Shown piece after piece: positions 32,380 through 40,641 of a stretch of DNA of 64,000 nt. How positions within the stretch are numbered: the first letter of the stretch is position 1; each line of letters opens with the position of its first letter. Made by a program: the position numbers and the translations under genes. The stretch is from an uncultured Angelakisella sp. Its GTDB lineage: Bacteria > Bacillota > Clostridia > Oscillospirales > Ruminococcaceae. The notes beneath the pieces are model-generated. The model was not told the DNA's origin. It did not search any database and saw only the letters and a list, made by a program, of their open reading frames with translations. The stretch lies in assembly GCA_910585525.1 (NCBI GenBank), contig CAJUFR010000002.1, positions 46,765 to 110,764 on the forward strand, read 5' to 3'.

Positions 32380-33762
32380 TTACTCGGCGATCTTCTGGAT
32401 GGTGTACTGATAGGTATTCTTGGCCCGGGCGTCCCGCTTGTCAAAGAAGGCTTCCGCCTGGGTGGGGAAGGCGATGTAGGAGAGAACGTCCTCGTCGCTG
32501 TGGGCCTTCTGGCCGATCTCCTTCTTGGCTGCCTCGAAGCCGGGGGCCAGGGTGTCGGCGAACCGGCCGGTGATGATCTTCTCATCCCCCAGGATCTGGC
32601 GGCGGACCTCCTCGTTGATCTTGCCGGGGGCGCGGCCGTACTCGCCCCGGAGATAAGCCTTGATCTCCTTGGAAACGTTCTTGTACCGCTCCCCGGCCAG
32701 GACGTTGGCGGTGGCCTGGACGCCCACCATCTGGCTCATGGGGGTCACCAGGGGCGGGTAGCCCATGTCCTCACGGACCTTGGGGGTCTCGGCCAGCACC
32801 TCGGGCAGCTTATCCAGCTTGTTCTGGGCGGTAAGCTGGGCCACCAGGTTGCTGAGCATCCCGCCGGGGACCTGGTAGATCAGGGCCTTGCTGTCGGTGG
32901 TCATCACCACCGGGTTCAGCTGGCCGCTCTTGAGGTACTCGGCCTGGATGGGCTTGAAGAAGTCGTTGATCTTCTTAAGGACCTTCTCATCCACGCTGAC
33001 GTCGAAGCCGGCGGACTTCATCATGTAGACCAGGGTCTCGGTGGGGGGCTGGCTGGTGCCGCCGGAGAAGCTGGAGATGGCGGTATCCAGGACGTCCGCC
33101 CCGGCCTCCGCCGCCTTCATCAGGGTGGCGATGCCAAGGCCGGTGGTGCAGTGGGTGTGGACCACCACGGGGAGCTTGACCTCCTCCTTGAGGGCCTTGA
33201 CCAGGTCGTAGGCCTCGGTGGGGCCCATGATGCCGGCCATGTCCTTGATGGTGATGGTGGCGACACCCAGGTCCTTCATCTGCTTGCCAACCTTGACGTA
33301 GCTTTCCAGGTTGTGGATGGGGCTGATGGTGTAGCAGATGGCGCCGGAGGCAATAGCGCCCCGCTTCACCGTCTCGTCCACCGCCACCTCGATGTTCCGC
33401 ACGTCGTTGAGGGCGTCAAAGATGCGGATGATGTCCATGCCGTTTTCCACCGACTTTGCCACGAACATGCGGACCACGTCGTCGGGGTAGTGGTGGTAGC
33501 CCAGCAGGTTCTGGCCCCGGAGCAGCATCTGGAGCTTGGTGTTGGGGCAGGCCTTGCGGATCTTCCGCAGCCGCTCCCAGGGGTCCTCGTCCAGGTAGCG
33601 CAGGCAGGAGTCGAAGGTGGCGCCGCCCCAGCACTCCAGGGAATAGTACCCGGCCTTATCCAGTTCCCCCAGGATGGGTTCGAACTTAGAGTAGGGCAGA
33701 CGGGTGGCGATGAGCGACTGGTTCGCGTCCCGGAGGACGGTCTCTGTGAATCCAATTTTCAT
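32380..33762 (-). CDS. oadA: Oxaloacetate decarboxylase alpha subunit (carboxyltransferase)
   Basis: 460 residues, the carboxyltransferase domain without a fused biotin domain. It transfers the carboxyl group of oxaloacetate to biotin, leaving pyruvate. Visible landmarks are FTETVLRDANQSLIATRLPY, the WGGATFDSCLRYLDEDPWER segment, the TITIKDMAGI metal-site loop with its carbamylated-Lys neighbourhood, and VVVHTHCTTGLG with the two metal-binding histidines. These are shared by OadA and pyruvate carboxylase. MKIGFTET is the start (GGAGGTG upstream). First gene of the operon, with a clear promoter at 33838-33810. Confidence 0.92.
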   Translation of the reverse strand: MKIGFTETVLRDANQSLIATRLPYSKFEPILGELDKAGYYSLECWGGATFDSCLRYLDEDPWERLRKIRKACPNTKLQMLLRGQNLLGYHHYPDDVVRMFVAKSVENGMDIIRIFDALNDVRNIEVAVDETVKRGAIASGAICYTISPIHNLESYVKVGKQMKDLGVATITIKDMAGIMGPTEAYDLVKALKEEVKLPVVVHTHCTTGLGIATLMKAAEAGADVLDTAISSFSGGTSQPPTETLVYMMKSAGFDVSVDEKVLKKINDFFKPIQAEYLKSGQLNPVVMTTDSKALIYQVPGGMLSNLVAQLTAQNKLDKLPEVLAETPKVREDMGYPPLVTPMSQMVGVQATANVLAGERYKNVSKEIKAYLRGEYGRAPGKINEEVRRQILGDEKIITGRFADTLAPGFEAAKKEIGQKAHSDEDVLSYIAFPTQAEAFFDKRDARAKNTYQYTIQKIAE

Positions 33763-33809
33763 ACATACACCTCCATATATTGATAGGAAAACCAAATTTC
33801 ACCCACTAT

Positions 33810-33838
33810 ATCTTAACGCAAAGGCATCTCTTTTTCAA
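33810..33838 (-). promoter_or_regulatory. Promoter of the decarboxylase operon
   Basis: On the minus strand TTGAAA (33838-33833), 17 bases, TAAGAT (33815-33810), leaving a leader of about 40 bases before oadA. Confidence 0.6.
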
Positions 33839-33933
33839 GGCTTTTCTCACCGCCCCGGGGCCTTGTGATAAAAATTTGGCGATTTGGGCATATTTACAAA
33901 AAAATCCGCTGGTTTTCCGGCACAATTTCCGTA

Positions 33934-33972
33934 CGCCACCCGGAATACCCCCCGATGTTACACCGGGTGGCG
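33934..33972. promoter_or_regulatory. Hairpin between oadA and the XRE gene
   Basis: CGCCACCCGG and CCGGGTGGCG are perfect 10-base inverted repeats around a 19-base loop. No T tract follows on either strand, so an operator or leader structure is as likely as a terminator. Confidence 0.4.
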
Positions 33973-34049
33973 GCGCTGTCACCCTGAGGTGCTGGCGCTT
34001 TTGGCCCGGCAGGGGTACAATAGGGGCATCACGAAAGGAGGTCATCCAT

Positions 34050-34682
34050 ATGACATTTGGCGAAAAACTGCTGAAGCTGCGCAAGGAAGGGGGCCTGTCC
34101 CAGGAGGGGCTGGCGGAAAAGCTGTCGGTGAGCCGCCAGGCGGTGTCCCGGTGGGAAAACGAAGGCATCCTCCCCGACTGCGTCAACCTGCTGGAGATCA
34201 GCCGCCTGTTCGGGGTCAGCACCGATTACCTGCTCCATGACGACTACCAAAGCGACGGGGACCTGCCCGCCGTCCGCACCGCCCGGGACCAGCTGGCGGG
34301 GGAGAAGGAGCGCCAGGGGGTGCTGCTCCTGCTGGCGGGGCTCCACGCCGTGTTCCTGCTGCTGGCCGTGGGGGCCTGGGAGGCTTGGGGGAATCTTTTC
34401 ATCGTGGTCCTTTGCGCCGCCGCCAGCCTGGGGGATATCATCTTTGTGGAAGCCTGGCTCCGCAGCGGCCAGGCCCCGGCGGCGGAGGTCCCCAGCCTGC
34501 GCCGCCGCTACTACCGGCTGGGGGTCTGGTTTTTCAGCTGGTTCCCGGTACGATGGCTCTGCGTGGGGGTGTTCGACTACTGGCCCCGGCCCGTCAACGT
34601 GATCAACATCAACGTTGTTACAGTTATCATTTGGTTGGCGGTCTGCGGGGAAGTTTGGTTGATGACAGGGGGGAAGAAATAG
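34050..34682 (+). CDS. XRE family regulator with membrane domain
   Basis: 210 residues. Residues 1-65 are a Cro/CI helix-turn-helix (KLLKLRKEGGLSQEGLAEKL, then SVSRQAVSRWENEGILPD). The remaining part has four hydrophobic segments (about residues 88-108, 112-134, 153-172 and 188-207), giving a membrane-anchored regulator, a frequent Clostridial design. AAAGGAGGT lies 7 bases before the ATG, so the longer open frame upstream is not used. Target genes are unknown; it lies next to, but has no visible link with, the toxin-antitoxin pair downstream. Confidence 0.85.
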   Translation: MTFGEKLLKLRKEGGLSQEGLAEKLSVSRQAVSRWENEGILPDCVNLLEISRLFGVSTDYLLHDDYQSDGDLPAVRTARDQLAGEKERQGVLLLLAGLHAVFLLLAVGAWEAWGNLFIVVLCAAASLGDIIFVEAWLRSGQAPAAEVPSLRRRYYRLGVWFFSWFPVRWLCVGVFDYWPRPVNVININVVTVIIWLAVCGEVWLMTGGKK

Positions 34683-34698
34683 GATTTGATATAAAAAT

Positions 34699-34717
34699 GT
34701 ATTGCTATCCGTAATAC
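34699..34717 (+). promoter_or_regulatory. Putative antitoxin operator
   Basis: GTATTGC and GTAATAC form an imperfect inverted repeat with a 5-base centre that overlaps the minus-35 box of the toxin-antitoxin promoter, as expected for autoregulation. Confidence 0.5.
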
Positions 34718-34730
34718 GATGGGTTATAAT
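34702..34730 (+). promoter_or_regulatory. Promoter of the relB-relE-type pair
   Basis: TTGCTA (34702-34707), 17 bases, TATAAT (34725-34730). Confidence 0.7.
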
Positions 34731-34756
34731 AAAGGCAAGAAAGGAGTGGTCGATCC

Positions 34757-35062
34757 ATGGCATCCAAGACCGCAAATGTTCTTGCCCGTGTGGAGCCCAG
34801 CGTCAAGGAGCAGGCGGAAAGCATCATGTCACAGCTGGGCATCCCGGTGTCGGTGGTCATCAATATGCTGTACAAGCAGATCATCCTCACCAAAAGCATC
34901 CCCTTTTCCCTCGCCCTGCCCTCCCGGCCGCTGTCCCGGGAGGAGATGGACGAGGAGGCATTTGAGGCGATGATCATGAAGGGCTATGAACAGTCAAAAG
35001 CCGGCCTGGCCCGTCCTATGGATGAGGTCTTTGATGAGATATTACGGAGAATTGAAGAATGA
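34757..35062 (+). CDS. RelB/DinJ family antitoxin
   Basis: 101 residues. The N-terminal ribbon-helix-helix region (KTANVLARVEPSVKEQAESI, then LGIPVSVVINMLYKQI) is the RelB/DinJ DNA-binding fold. The C-terminal half is acidic and should wrap the toxin. The stop overlaps the toxin start by 4 bases, the usual translational coupling. A binding site AAGGAG precedes the start, and a dyad in the promoter may be its operator. Confidence 0.9.
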   Translation: MASKTANVLARVEPSVKEQAESIMSQLGIPVSVVINMLYKQIILTKSIPFSLALPSRPLSREEMDEEAFEAMIMKGYEQSKAGLARPMDEVFDEILRRIEE

Positions 35063-35391
35063 ATCCATATATCATCGAGATCACCCCCCAGGCAGGCCAG
35101 CAGATGGACGAGATCGCCCAGTATATCAAGGTCGTCCTTCGCTCCCCAGGTGCTTCCGCCGCCCTGATGAGAAAGCTGAGAAAAGAGATCGCCTCACTTG
35201 CCCTTTTCCCCGCCCGGATCGCGTTGATAGATGAGCCGTGCGGACGGCGGCTGGAAATTCGCAGATTTCCAGTGAAAAATCACCTGGTCTACTTCCGAAT
35301 CGATGAAGAAGCCCACAAGATCTACATTGAAGCGGTGGTATACGGCGGTCGGGATCAGTTGCAGCAGATATTAAAAATGGACCTGACATAA
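35059..35391 (+). CDS. RelE/ParE family toxin
   Basis: 110 residues. The fold is recognisable from IIEITPQAGQQMDEIAQYI, the basic middle IDEPCGRRLEIRRFPVKNHL and VYFRIDEEAHKIYIEAVVYGGRD. In this group the toxin is either a ribosome-dependent mRNase (RelE) or a gyrase poison (ParE); the helix-rich N-terminus and the R-R-F-P-V-K-N-H-L strand fit the ParE/RelE superfamily but do not settle which. It follows the antitoxin with a 4-base overlap and ends at a strong terminator. Confidence 0.88.
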   Translation: MNPYIIEITPQAGQQMDEIAQYIKVVLRSPGASAALMRKLRKEIASLALFPARIALIDEPCGRRLEIRRFPVKNHLVYFRIDEEAHKIYIEAVVYGGRDQLQQILKMDLT

Positions 35392-35397
35392 GATCAA

Positions 35398-35441
35398 ACC
35401 CCCGCCCCCGGGAACGCTCCCAAGGGCGGGGGTCTCTTTTT
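35398..35441 (+). terminator. Terminator of the toxin-antitoxin operon
   Basis: ACCCCCGCCC pairs with GGGCGGGGGT, followed by CTCTTTTT. Confidence 0.85.
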
Positions 35442-35457
35442 GCAGGATACGCCAGGG

Positions 35458-36042
35458 TCACGCCCCGCGGCGGAGGTAGCCCATGATAGGCTTGCAGACG
35501 GCGGCGGCCAGCACGCCGGCGGCGATCATCTCCACGATGCAGTTTAGGCTGGCGATGGTGATAAAAACATCCCGCAGGGGCATGGCATTGAAGAACAGCC
35601 ACATAGACCCCAGCACCATGACGCTGTGCAGCAGGGTGGCCAGGATGCTGCTGACAGCCAGGGCGGGTATGTCACCTGTCATCCTTTTGAACAGCCGGTA
35701 GAGCAGGGCGGCAAACACCCCCAGCAGGATGCGGGGCAGGACGCACATCACAAGGGATTGTACCGGCTGGCCGCTGTGGAAGGGGGAAAAGAGCAGGTCA
35801 GCCGGGCTGGACGCGAAGAAGGTGGCCTTGATCATGGACAGCAGCCCAAAGGCTCCCCCCAGTATCCCGCCGCAGGCAGGCCCCATCAGGATGGCCCCGA
35901 TGATCACCGGGATGTGCAGGATAGTGATGGAGATGGGGGGGATCATGATGAACCCCAGGGGGGTGAAGGCCATGACGGCCTCCAGGGCGATGAGCAGGGA
36001 AAGCTGGACCAGGGCACGGGTCTTGTTGGTGGTTCTGGACAT
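35458..36042 (-). CDS. ECF transporter S component
   Basis: 194 residues with five or six membrane helices. Helix 1 begins RALVQLSLLIALEAVMAF, followed by the typical ITILHIPVIIGAILMGPACGG and GGAFGLLSMIKATFF stretch. S components bind a vitamin and dock on a shared energising module that is not in this window. The vitamin cannot be told from sequence alone; coaX two genes upstream on the same strand makes pantothenate a possibility. The start is placed at MSRTTNKTRA, where AAGGAGG lies 11 bases upstream; the longer in-frame version lacks a signal. Confidence 0.83.
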   Translation of the reverse strand: MSRTTNKTRALVQLSLLIALEAVMAFTPLGFIMIPPISITILHIPVIIGAILMGPACGGILGGAFGLLSMIKATFFASSPADLLFSPFHSGQPVQSLVMCVLPRILLGVFAALLYRLFKRMTGDIPALAVSSILATLLHSVMVLGSMWLFFNAMPLRDVFITIASLNCIVEMIAAGVLAAAVCKPIMGYLRRGA

Positions 36043-36171
36043 AGGGATGATTCCTCCTTGCTGCTGCTCCCCTCGGCGGAGGATGCAGCGCATGTTATTT
36101 ATGGAAACGCCCAAAGGCGCTTTCACCCTAGATCAGTTGCAGATGTGGCTTCCGAGGATTTATTCAGGCTC

Positions 36172-36939
36172 TCAGTATTCCAGCAGCCTTGGAGCGTATT
36201 CTGCCGGGAGGATGGTGTGCTGCCGATACTCCTCCCGCAGGGCGGCGTACCGGTCCAGCGGGGCGGACAAGGCGGCCTTTAGGTCCCGCTGGACATCCGC
36301 CACCATCTGTTGGAACAGGGGAGTCCGGTGGACCTGTTCCAAGGCCTTCAGGCAGTCCCCAACCAAATGGGAACGGGCAGGCACCCCTGTTAGCTGTGTA
36401 CAGGCGTCCTCCAGGATATTCATCATATCGCAAACGCCGTAAAAGTCCAGCCGGTCGATCTCCCCAAAGTCCGGGTACTCTACCGTTCCTCCAGCCAGGT
36501 ACACCAGCTGGATCAGCAGCCCGGACACCCACTCTACCGCAAGCCACTCATAGCCTGTCAACGACCTTCCGGCAAAAAATTTATGGTAAAAGTCCGGCGG
36601 GGCATCATCGCTGGTACCTACATTTTGGGCGAACACGCAGCCCTCCAGGCTGTTGGCGAAGTCCTGGAAGCTGGCCGGCTCGATCCGGCCTTCCAAGTGA
36701 TCCCAGAGCAGCCCGGTACCCTGGAGCAGGACGGGGGAAAGTTCCTCCCCCCTTTTCGCCAGACCCTGGCAAACGGTATTGCGGTACCGCTCCAGCACCA
36801 GGAGGTTGCCCAACAGGCGGTGCTTGTCATCGCTGTCCCGGAAGGCATCCTCCGCCATTCGGTACAGGTCACCCAGCCAGTCGCTCCCCTCCCAGCCGCT
36901 GAGGGAGGAAAAGTCGGTCCACAGAGTGTATGCCAGCAT
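36172..36939 (-). CDS. Hypothetical protein
   Basis: 255 residues, acidic, mostly helical by composition, no signal peptide or membrane helix. Not recognised. The ATG at MLAYTLWTDFSSLSG is chosen because AGGGGTGG lies 5 bases upstream; an earlier GTG is less likely. It lies between coaX (31 bases upstream) and the ECF S component gene (129 bases downstream) on the same strand and may share their transcript. No motif suggests an enzymatic role. Confidence 0.65.
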   Translation of the reverse strand: MLAYTLWTDFSSLSGWEGSDWLGDLYRMAEDAFRDSDDKHRLLGNLLVLERYRNTVCQGLAKRGEELSPVLLQGTGLLWDHLEGRIEPASFQDFANSLEGCVFAQNVGTSDDAPPDFYHKFFAGRSLTGYEWLAVEWVSGLLIQLVYLAGGTVEYPDFGEIDRLDFYGVCDMMNILEDACTQLTGVPARSHLVGDCLKALEQVHRTPLFQQMVADVQRDLKAALSAPLDRYAALREEYRQHTILPAEYAPRLLEY

Positions 36940-36970
36940 GGAAACCACCCCTTTCCCCTAAAACAGTGGG

Positions 36971-37744
36971 TCACTTTTCGTTCTTGCGGTACAGCGCCAG
37001 CAGCCCGTCCAGCACCAGGCTGTCATCCCGGAGGATGGGGGTGCGGCAGTAGGGGACGATGGCGGGGGCCAGCCCCCCGCAGGCCACCACGGTGGCGTCC
37101 TTGCCCAGCGCCTCCTGGTACCGCTGGATCATGCCGTCCAGCATGCTGGCGGCCCCCAGGATGGTGCCGGACTTCATGCAGTCGATGGTGTTGGTGCCGA
37201 TGACCTGCCGCGCCGGGCTGTCCAGGCTGATGTGGGGCAGCTGGGCGGTGTCGCTGGAAAGGGCCCGGAGGGAGATCATCACCCCCGCCATGATGGACCC
37301 CCCCAGGAAGCTGCGGTTCTCGTCCACCACCATGATCTTGGTGGCGGTGCCAAGGTCGATGACGATGGCGGGAAGGGGATACTTCACCATCGCCCCCACC
37401 GAGGCGGCCAGCAGGTCGGCCCCCAGTTCCTTGGGGTTGTCGATGCGGATGTTAAGGCCGGTCCGCATCCCCGCCCCCACCAAAAGGGGCTCCACCCCGG
37501 GGCAAAGAAGGGCGACCGCCTGGCAGAGCGCCCCGGAAAGGGGGGGCACCACCGACGAGACGATAGCGCCGGTCACCGCCCCCAGGTCCACTTGGTACAG
37601 CCCCAGCACCCCACCCAGGGTGGCGGCGTACTCGTGGGCGGTGCGGGTGGCGTCGGTGCTCAGCCGCACCGAAAAGGCCAGCCGGTCCCCGTCGTACCCG
37701 CCTACTACGATGTTGGTATTGCCGATGTCGATGGCCAGTATCAT
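36971..37744 (-). CDS. coaX: Type III pantothenate kinase
   Basis: 257 residues, full length. CoaX phosphorylates pantothenate in the first step of coenzyme A synthesis, works in ASKHA fold and needs a monovalent cation. The phosphate-1 motif is MILAIDIGNTNIVVGGY; other landmarks are the PKELGADLLAA segment, the IVIDLGTATKIMVVDE phosphate-2 motif and GGSIMAGVMISLRAL. It is preceded by a good promoter (37807-37779) and followed by an unknown gene and an ECF transporter gene on the same strand. Confidence 0.95.
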   Translation of the reverse strand: MILAIDIGNTNIVVGGYDGDRLAFSVRLSTDATRTAHEYAATLGGVLGLYQVDLGAVTGAIVSSVVPPLSGALCQAVALLCPGVEPLLVGAGMRTGLNIRIDNPKELGADLLAASVGAMVKYPLPAIVIDLGTATKIMVVDENRSFLGGSIMAGVMISLRALSSDTAQLPHISLDSPARQVIGTNTIDCMKSGTILGAASMLDGMIQRYQEALGKDATVVACGGLAPAIVPYCRTPILRDDSLVLDGLLALYRKNEK

Positions 37745-37778
37745 CTCTTGTCACTCCTTCACGGTTCCGTTTTTGTAA

Positions 37779-37807
37779 AGTTTACCGAAAAACAGGGGCT
37801 TTGTCAA
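37779..37807 (-). promoter_or_regulatory. Promoter of coaX
   Basis: On the minus strand TTGACA (37807-37802), 17 bases, TAAACT (37784-37779). Confidence 0.6.
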
Positions 37808-37880
37808 TCTTCCTCCAAACTTCTTTTTGGGATGTTCTCTCCCTGTTCACCGGGATTTGAGGGGCAAGGGGCTAAATTCG

Positions 37881-37910
37881 TTGTCAAAAGCCCCGGATAT
37901 GGGGTATAAT
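37881..37910 (+). promoter_or_regulatory. Promoter of murC
   Basis: TTGTCA (37881-37886), 18 bases, TATAAT (37905-37910), 46 bases before the start codon. Confidence 0.7.
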
Positions 37911-37956
37911 GGAAACGTTCCACAGTAAATAAAGAAAAACAGGGGGCGCATCGCAT

Positions 37957-39321
37957 ATGAAAGACCGCATCCAGATACCGCCGGAGGTAAAGCACATCCA
38001 TTGTATCGGCGTGGGGGGCTCCGGGATGTTCCCCATCATCCAGATACTCCACAGCCGCGGCTACCTCATCAGCGGCAGCGACAACAACGAAAGTGACATC
38101 CTGGCCCTGGAGCGCCAGATGGGGGTCCGGGTCACCCTGGGCCACGCCCCGGAGAACCTGAAGGGGGCGGACCTGGTGCTTTACTCCGCCGCCATTATGG
38201 CGGACAACCCGGAACTAAAGGCTGCCCGGGAGAGCGGGATCCCCCTTTGGGAGCGGGCCCGGATGCTGGGGGCCATCTCCAGCTGGTACCAGGAGGCGGT
38301 GGGGGTCTGCGGCACCCACGGCAAGACCACCGTCACCGCCATGCTCACCCAGATACTGTTCGGGGCGGGGGCCGACCCCTCCGCCGTCATCGGGGGGAAG
38401 CTGCGGGCCATCGACGGCTACGGCCGGGCGGGGCAAAGCGGCCTTTTCGTCTACGAGGCCTGCGAGTTCCGGGACACCTTCCTTTCCACCTTCCCGGACA
38501 CCGCCCTGGTGCTGAACATCGACGACGACCACCTGGACTACTTCGGCACGGTGGAAAACGCCATGAGGTCCTTTACCCGCTTCGCCGGGATGGCCCGGCG
38601 GGTCCTCTACAACGGGGACGACAGGAACACCGCCCGGGCCATGGCGGCGGCGGGCACGCCGGAGAAGATCACCTTCGGCCGGGGGGAGGGGAACGACTTC
38701 TGGCCCGCCAACATCCGGTCGGAGGGTGGGCTCTGCCGCAGCTTTGACCTGATGCGCCACGGGGAGGCCCTCTGCCGCCTCACCATCCACGTCCCGGGGG
38801 AACACAACATCCTTAACGCCGTGGCGGCGGCGGCCATGGCCTGGCTGCTGGGGACGGCGCCGGAGCAGATCGCCCGGCATCTGGCCCGGTTCACCGGGGC
38901 GGGGCGGCGGTTCGAGGTGCTGGGCAAGGTTGGCGGTGTGACCATCGTGGACGATTACGCCCACCACCCGGCGGAACTGGCCGCCACATTAAAGGCCGCC
39001 AAGGAATTGGATTTTGCCCGGGTGTGGGCGGTGTTCCAGCCCTTCACCTTTTCCCGGACCTACCTGCTGCTGGAGGATTTCGTCGCCGCCCTCTCCCTGG
39101 CGGACCGGGTGGTGCTCAGTCCCATCATGGGCTCCCGGGAGAAGAACGAGTGGGGCATCCGAAGCCAGGACCTGGGGGACAAAATACCCGGCTGCGTCTG
39201 TCTCCCCGGCTTTGCCGAGATCGCGGATCACGTCATGGAAAACGCCCGGGAGGGCGATCTGGTCATCACCCTGGGCTGCGGGGACATCTACAAATGCGCC
39301 CGGATGATGCTGACGAAGTAA
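37957..39321 (+). CDS. murC: UDP-N-acetylmuramate--L-alanine ligase
   Basis: 454 residues, the full length of MurC, which adds the first amino acid to UDP-MurNAc in peptidoglycan synthesis. The N-terminal UDP-binding loop HCIGVGGSGM, the ATP-binding GVCGTHGKTTVTAML, the substrate-site LNIDDDHLDYFG and the late VDDYAHHPAEL motif are all in place, and the last of these is diagnostic for MurC over MurD-F. It is away from the usual division/cell-wall cluster here and has its own promoter; a small SHOCT gene follows by 12 bases. Confidence 0.95.
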   Translation: MKDRIQIPPEVKHIHCIGVGGSGMFPIIQILHSRGYLISGSDNNESDILALERQMGVRVTLGHAPENLKGADLVLYSAAIMADNPELKAARESGIPLWERARMLGAISSWYQEAVGVCGTHGKTTVTAMLTQILFGAGADPSAVIGGKLRAIDGYGRAGQSGLFVYEACEFRDTFLSTFPDTALVLNIDDDHLDYFGTVENAMRSFTRFAGMARRVLYNGDDRNTARAMAAAGTPEKITFGRGEGNDFWPANIRSEGGLCRSFDLMRHGEALCRLTIHVPGEHNILNAVAAAAMAWLLGTAPEQIARHLARFTGAGRRFEVLGKVGGVTIVDDYAHHPAELAATLKAAKELDFARVWAVFQPFTFSRTYLLLEDFVAALSLADRVVLSPIMGSREKNEWGIRSQDLGDKIPGCVCLPGFAEIADHVMENAREGDLVITLGCGDIYKCARMMLTK

Positions 39322-39333
39322 AGGAGCGACATC

Positions 39334-39693
39334 ATGCGCAGAAGGAACTACCGCTACCGCCCCAACAAGGTCCAGAGCATCGTGGGCATCGCCGCCGGGG
39401 CGCTGTTTATCCTCATCGGCATCATCGAGGTTATCCCCAGCGCCGGGCTTTTCGGGGTGGTCTGGACCCTGTTTGCGGCGGGCATCACTGTGGCGCAGAT
39501 CTACGCCGTCATGTCCGGCAACGGCTACGGCAGCTGGGAGATGGAGGAGGAAGGTAGCGTACAGCTGCAACAGGGTGAAGTCATGGACTTTGAAGAAAAG
39601 CTGCAAAAACTCCAGCGCCTCTACGACCAGCGCCTCATCACCCGTGACGAATACGACAAAAAGCGGGCAGAAATTATGGATGAAAAGTGGTAG
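39334..39693 (+). CDS. SHOCT-domain membrane protein
   Basis: 119 residues. Two hydrophobic helices (about residues 14-35 and 41-60) are followed by a short linker and a C-terminal SHOCT motif (LQKLQRLYDQRLITRDEYDKK, one residue short of complete as written). SHOCT is a short oligomerisation helix pair found at protein ends. Function unknown. Situated 12 bases after murC with AAAGGAGCG upstream, so it is probably co-transcribed. Confidence 0.8.
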   Translation: MRRRNYRYRPNKVQSIVGIAAGALFILIGIIEVIPSAGLFGVVWTLFAAGITVAQIYAVMSGNGYGSWEMEEEGSVQLQQGEVMDFEEKLQKLQRLYDQRLITRDEYDKKRAEIMDEKW

Positions 39694-39764
39694 CCCGGTC
39701 GGGCCGGCTGGGCCGGCGGCCTTGCCCTGCTCGGCGCTTCGCGCCTTAGTGGGTGCGGAGATCA

Positions 39765-39797
39765 TAGTGGGTGCCTGGAGACTTAGCTTGTTTTTAT
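39765..39797 (+). repeat. Dispersed GGGTGCCTGGAG repeat, copy B
   Basis: TAGTGGGTGCCTGGAGAC, then TTAGCTTG and a T tract. Shares its core with copies A, C and D. Confidence 0.5.
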
Positions 39798-39799
39798 GA

Positions 39800-39830
39800 T
39801 AGTGGGTGTCTGGGGTCTTACATTTTTTAT
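39800..39830 (+). repeat. Dispersed GGGTGCCTGGAG repeat, copy C
   Basis: TAGTGGGTGTCTGGGGTC, then TTACA and a T tract; head-to-tail with copy B at a 35-base spacing. Confidence 0.5.
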
Positions 39831-39844
39831 GGGGGGAAGTTGGA

Positions 39845-40633
39845 ATGAATGCTCCGGCGGAGATCGCGAAAAATTTCCTGGCGGTGGGGGAGGGGAAGGT
39901 CCGTCTGCCCCTGGGGAGGATGTTCCTGCTGGCGGTGCTGGCGGGGCTGTACATCGGTCTGGCGGGGGCGGGGGCATCTGCCGCCGCTACCGGGGTGGAG
40001 AGCGCCGGGGCGGGCAAGCTGCTGGGGGCCTGCATCTTCCCCGCCGGTCTCACCATGGTGCTGCTGGCGGGCAGCGAACTGTTCACCGGCAACTGTCTCA
40101 TCCTCATCCCTGTCCTCTCCCGCCGGGTGGCCCCCGCCGCCATGGCCCGGAACCTGGTCGTGGTCTACCTGGGGAACTTCCTGGGCGGGCTGCTGGCCGC
40201 CGCCGGGGTGGTGTACAGCCACACCCTGGACCTGTTCGGGGGCAAGCTGGCCGCCGGGGCCATCGCCACCGCCGCCGCCAAGTGCTCCCTCTCCCCGGGG
40301 GATGCCTTTCTGCGGGGGGTGCTCTGCAACCTGCTGGTCTGCCTGGCGGTATGGATGGCCGCGTCGGCCAAGGAACCGGCGGGAAAGGTAGCGGCCTTGT
40401 TCTTCCCCATCTTCCTCTTCGTCCTCTGCGGGTTTGAGCACTGCATCGCCAACATGTACTACATCCCCGCCGGGCTGATGGCCCAGGGGCTGCCGGAGTA
40501 CGCCGCCGGGGCGGCCCCCGCCCTCACCCTGGGGAATTTCTTTGTCAAAAATCTGCTGCCGGTGACGTTGGGCAACCTCCTGGGTGGGATGGGGCTGGCG
40601 TGGGTGTACCAGCGTATTTATCTGGAGGAGTGA
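39845..40633 (+). CDS. Formate/nitrite transporter (FNT) channel
   Basis: 262 residues with six membrane helices. The FNT signature is seen as AGLYIGLAGAG, the GSELFTGNCLIL loop (selectivity region) and CGFEHCIANMYYIPAG with the pore histidine. FNT pentamers move formate, nitrite or hydrosulfide. In an anaerobe with mixed-acid fermentation, formate is the likeliest. MNAPAEIAKNFL is the start; the upstream in-frame extension lies inside a repeat. It precedes the ankyrin gene by 8 bases. Confidence 0.92.
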   Translation: MNAPAEIAKNFLAVGEGKVRLPLGRMFLLAVLAGLYIGLAGAGASAAATGVESAGAGKLLGACIFPAGLTMVLLAGSELFTGNCLILIPVLSRRVAPAAMARNLVVVYLGNFLGGLLAAAGVVYSHTLDLFGGKLAAGAIATAAAKCSLSPGDAFLRGVLCNLLVCLAVWMAASAKEPAGKVAALFFPIFLFVLCGFEHCIANMYYIPAGLMAQGLPEYAAGAAPALTLGNFFVKNLLPVTLGNLLGGMGLAWVYQRIYLEE

Positions 40634-40641
40634 CGAAAAAA

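Larger units (their letters stand above)
39694..39844. other. Intergenic stretch with GC hairpins and two copies of a dispersed repeat
   Basis: GGGCCGG-rich hairpins and a GGCGC/GCGCC hairpin at 39733-39744 precede the repeat copies at 39765-39797 and 39800-39830. No gene is visible. Confidence 0.5.

Noticed and set aside
36043..36180. TPP riboswitch upstream of the ECF S component
   Set aside because: CTGAGAG and CTGATCTAGG on the minus strand recall TPP core pieces, but the other conserved segments are absent and part of the stretch is coding sequence of the gene upstream.
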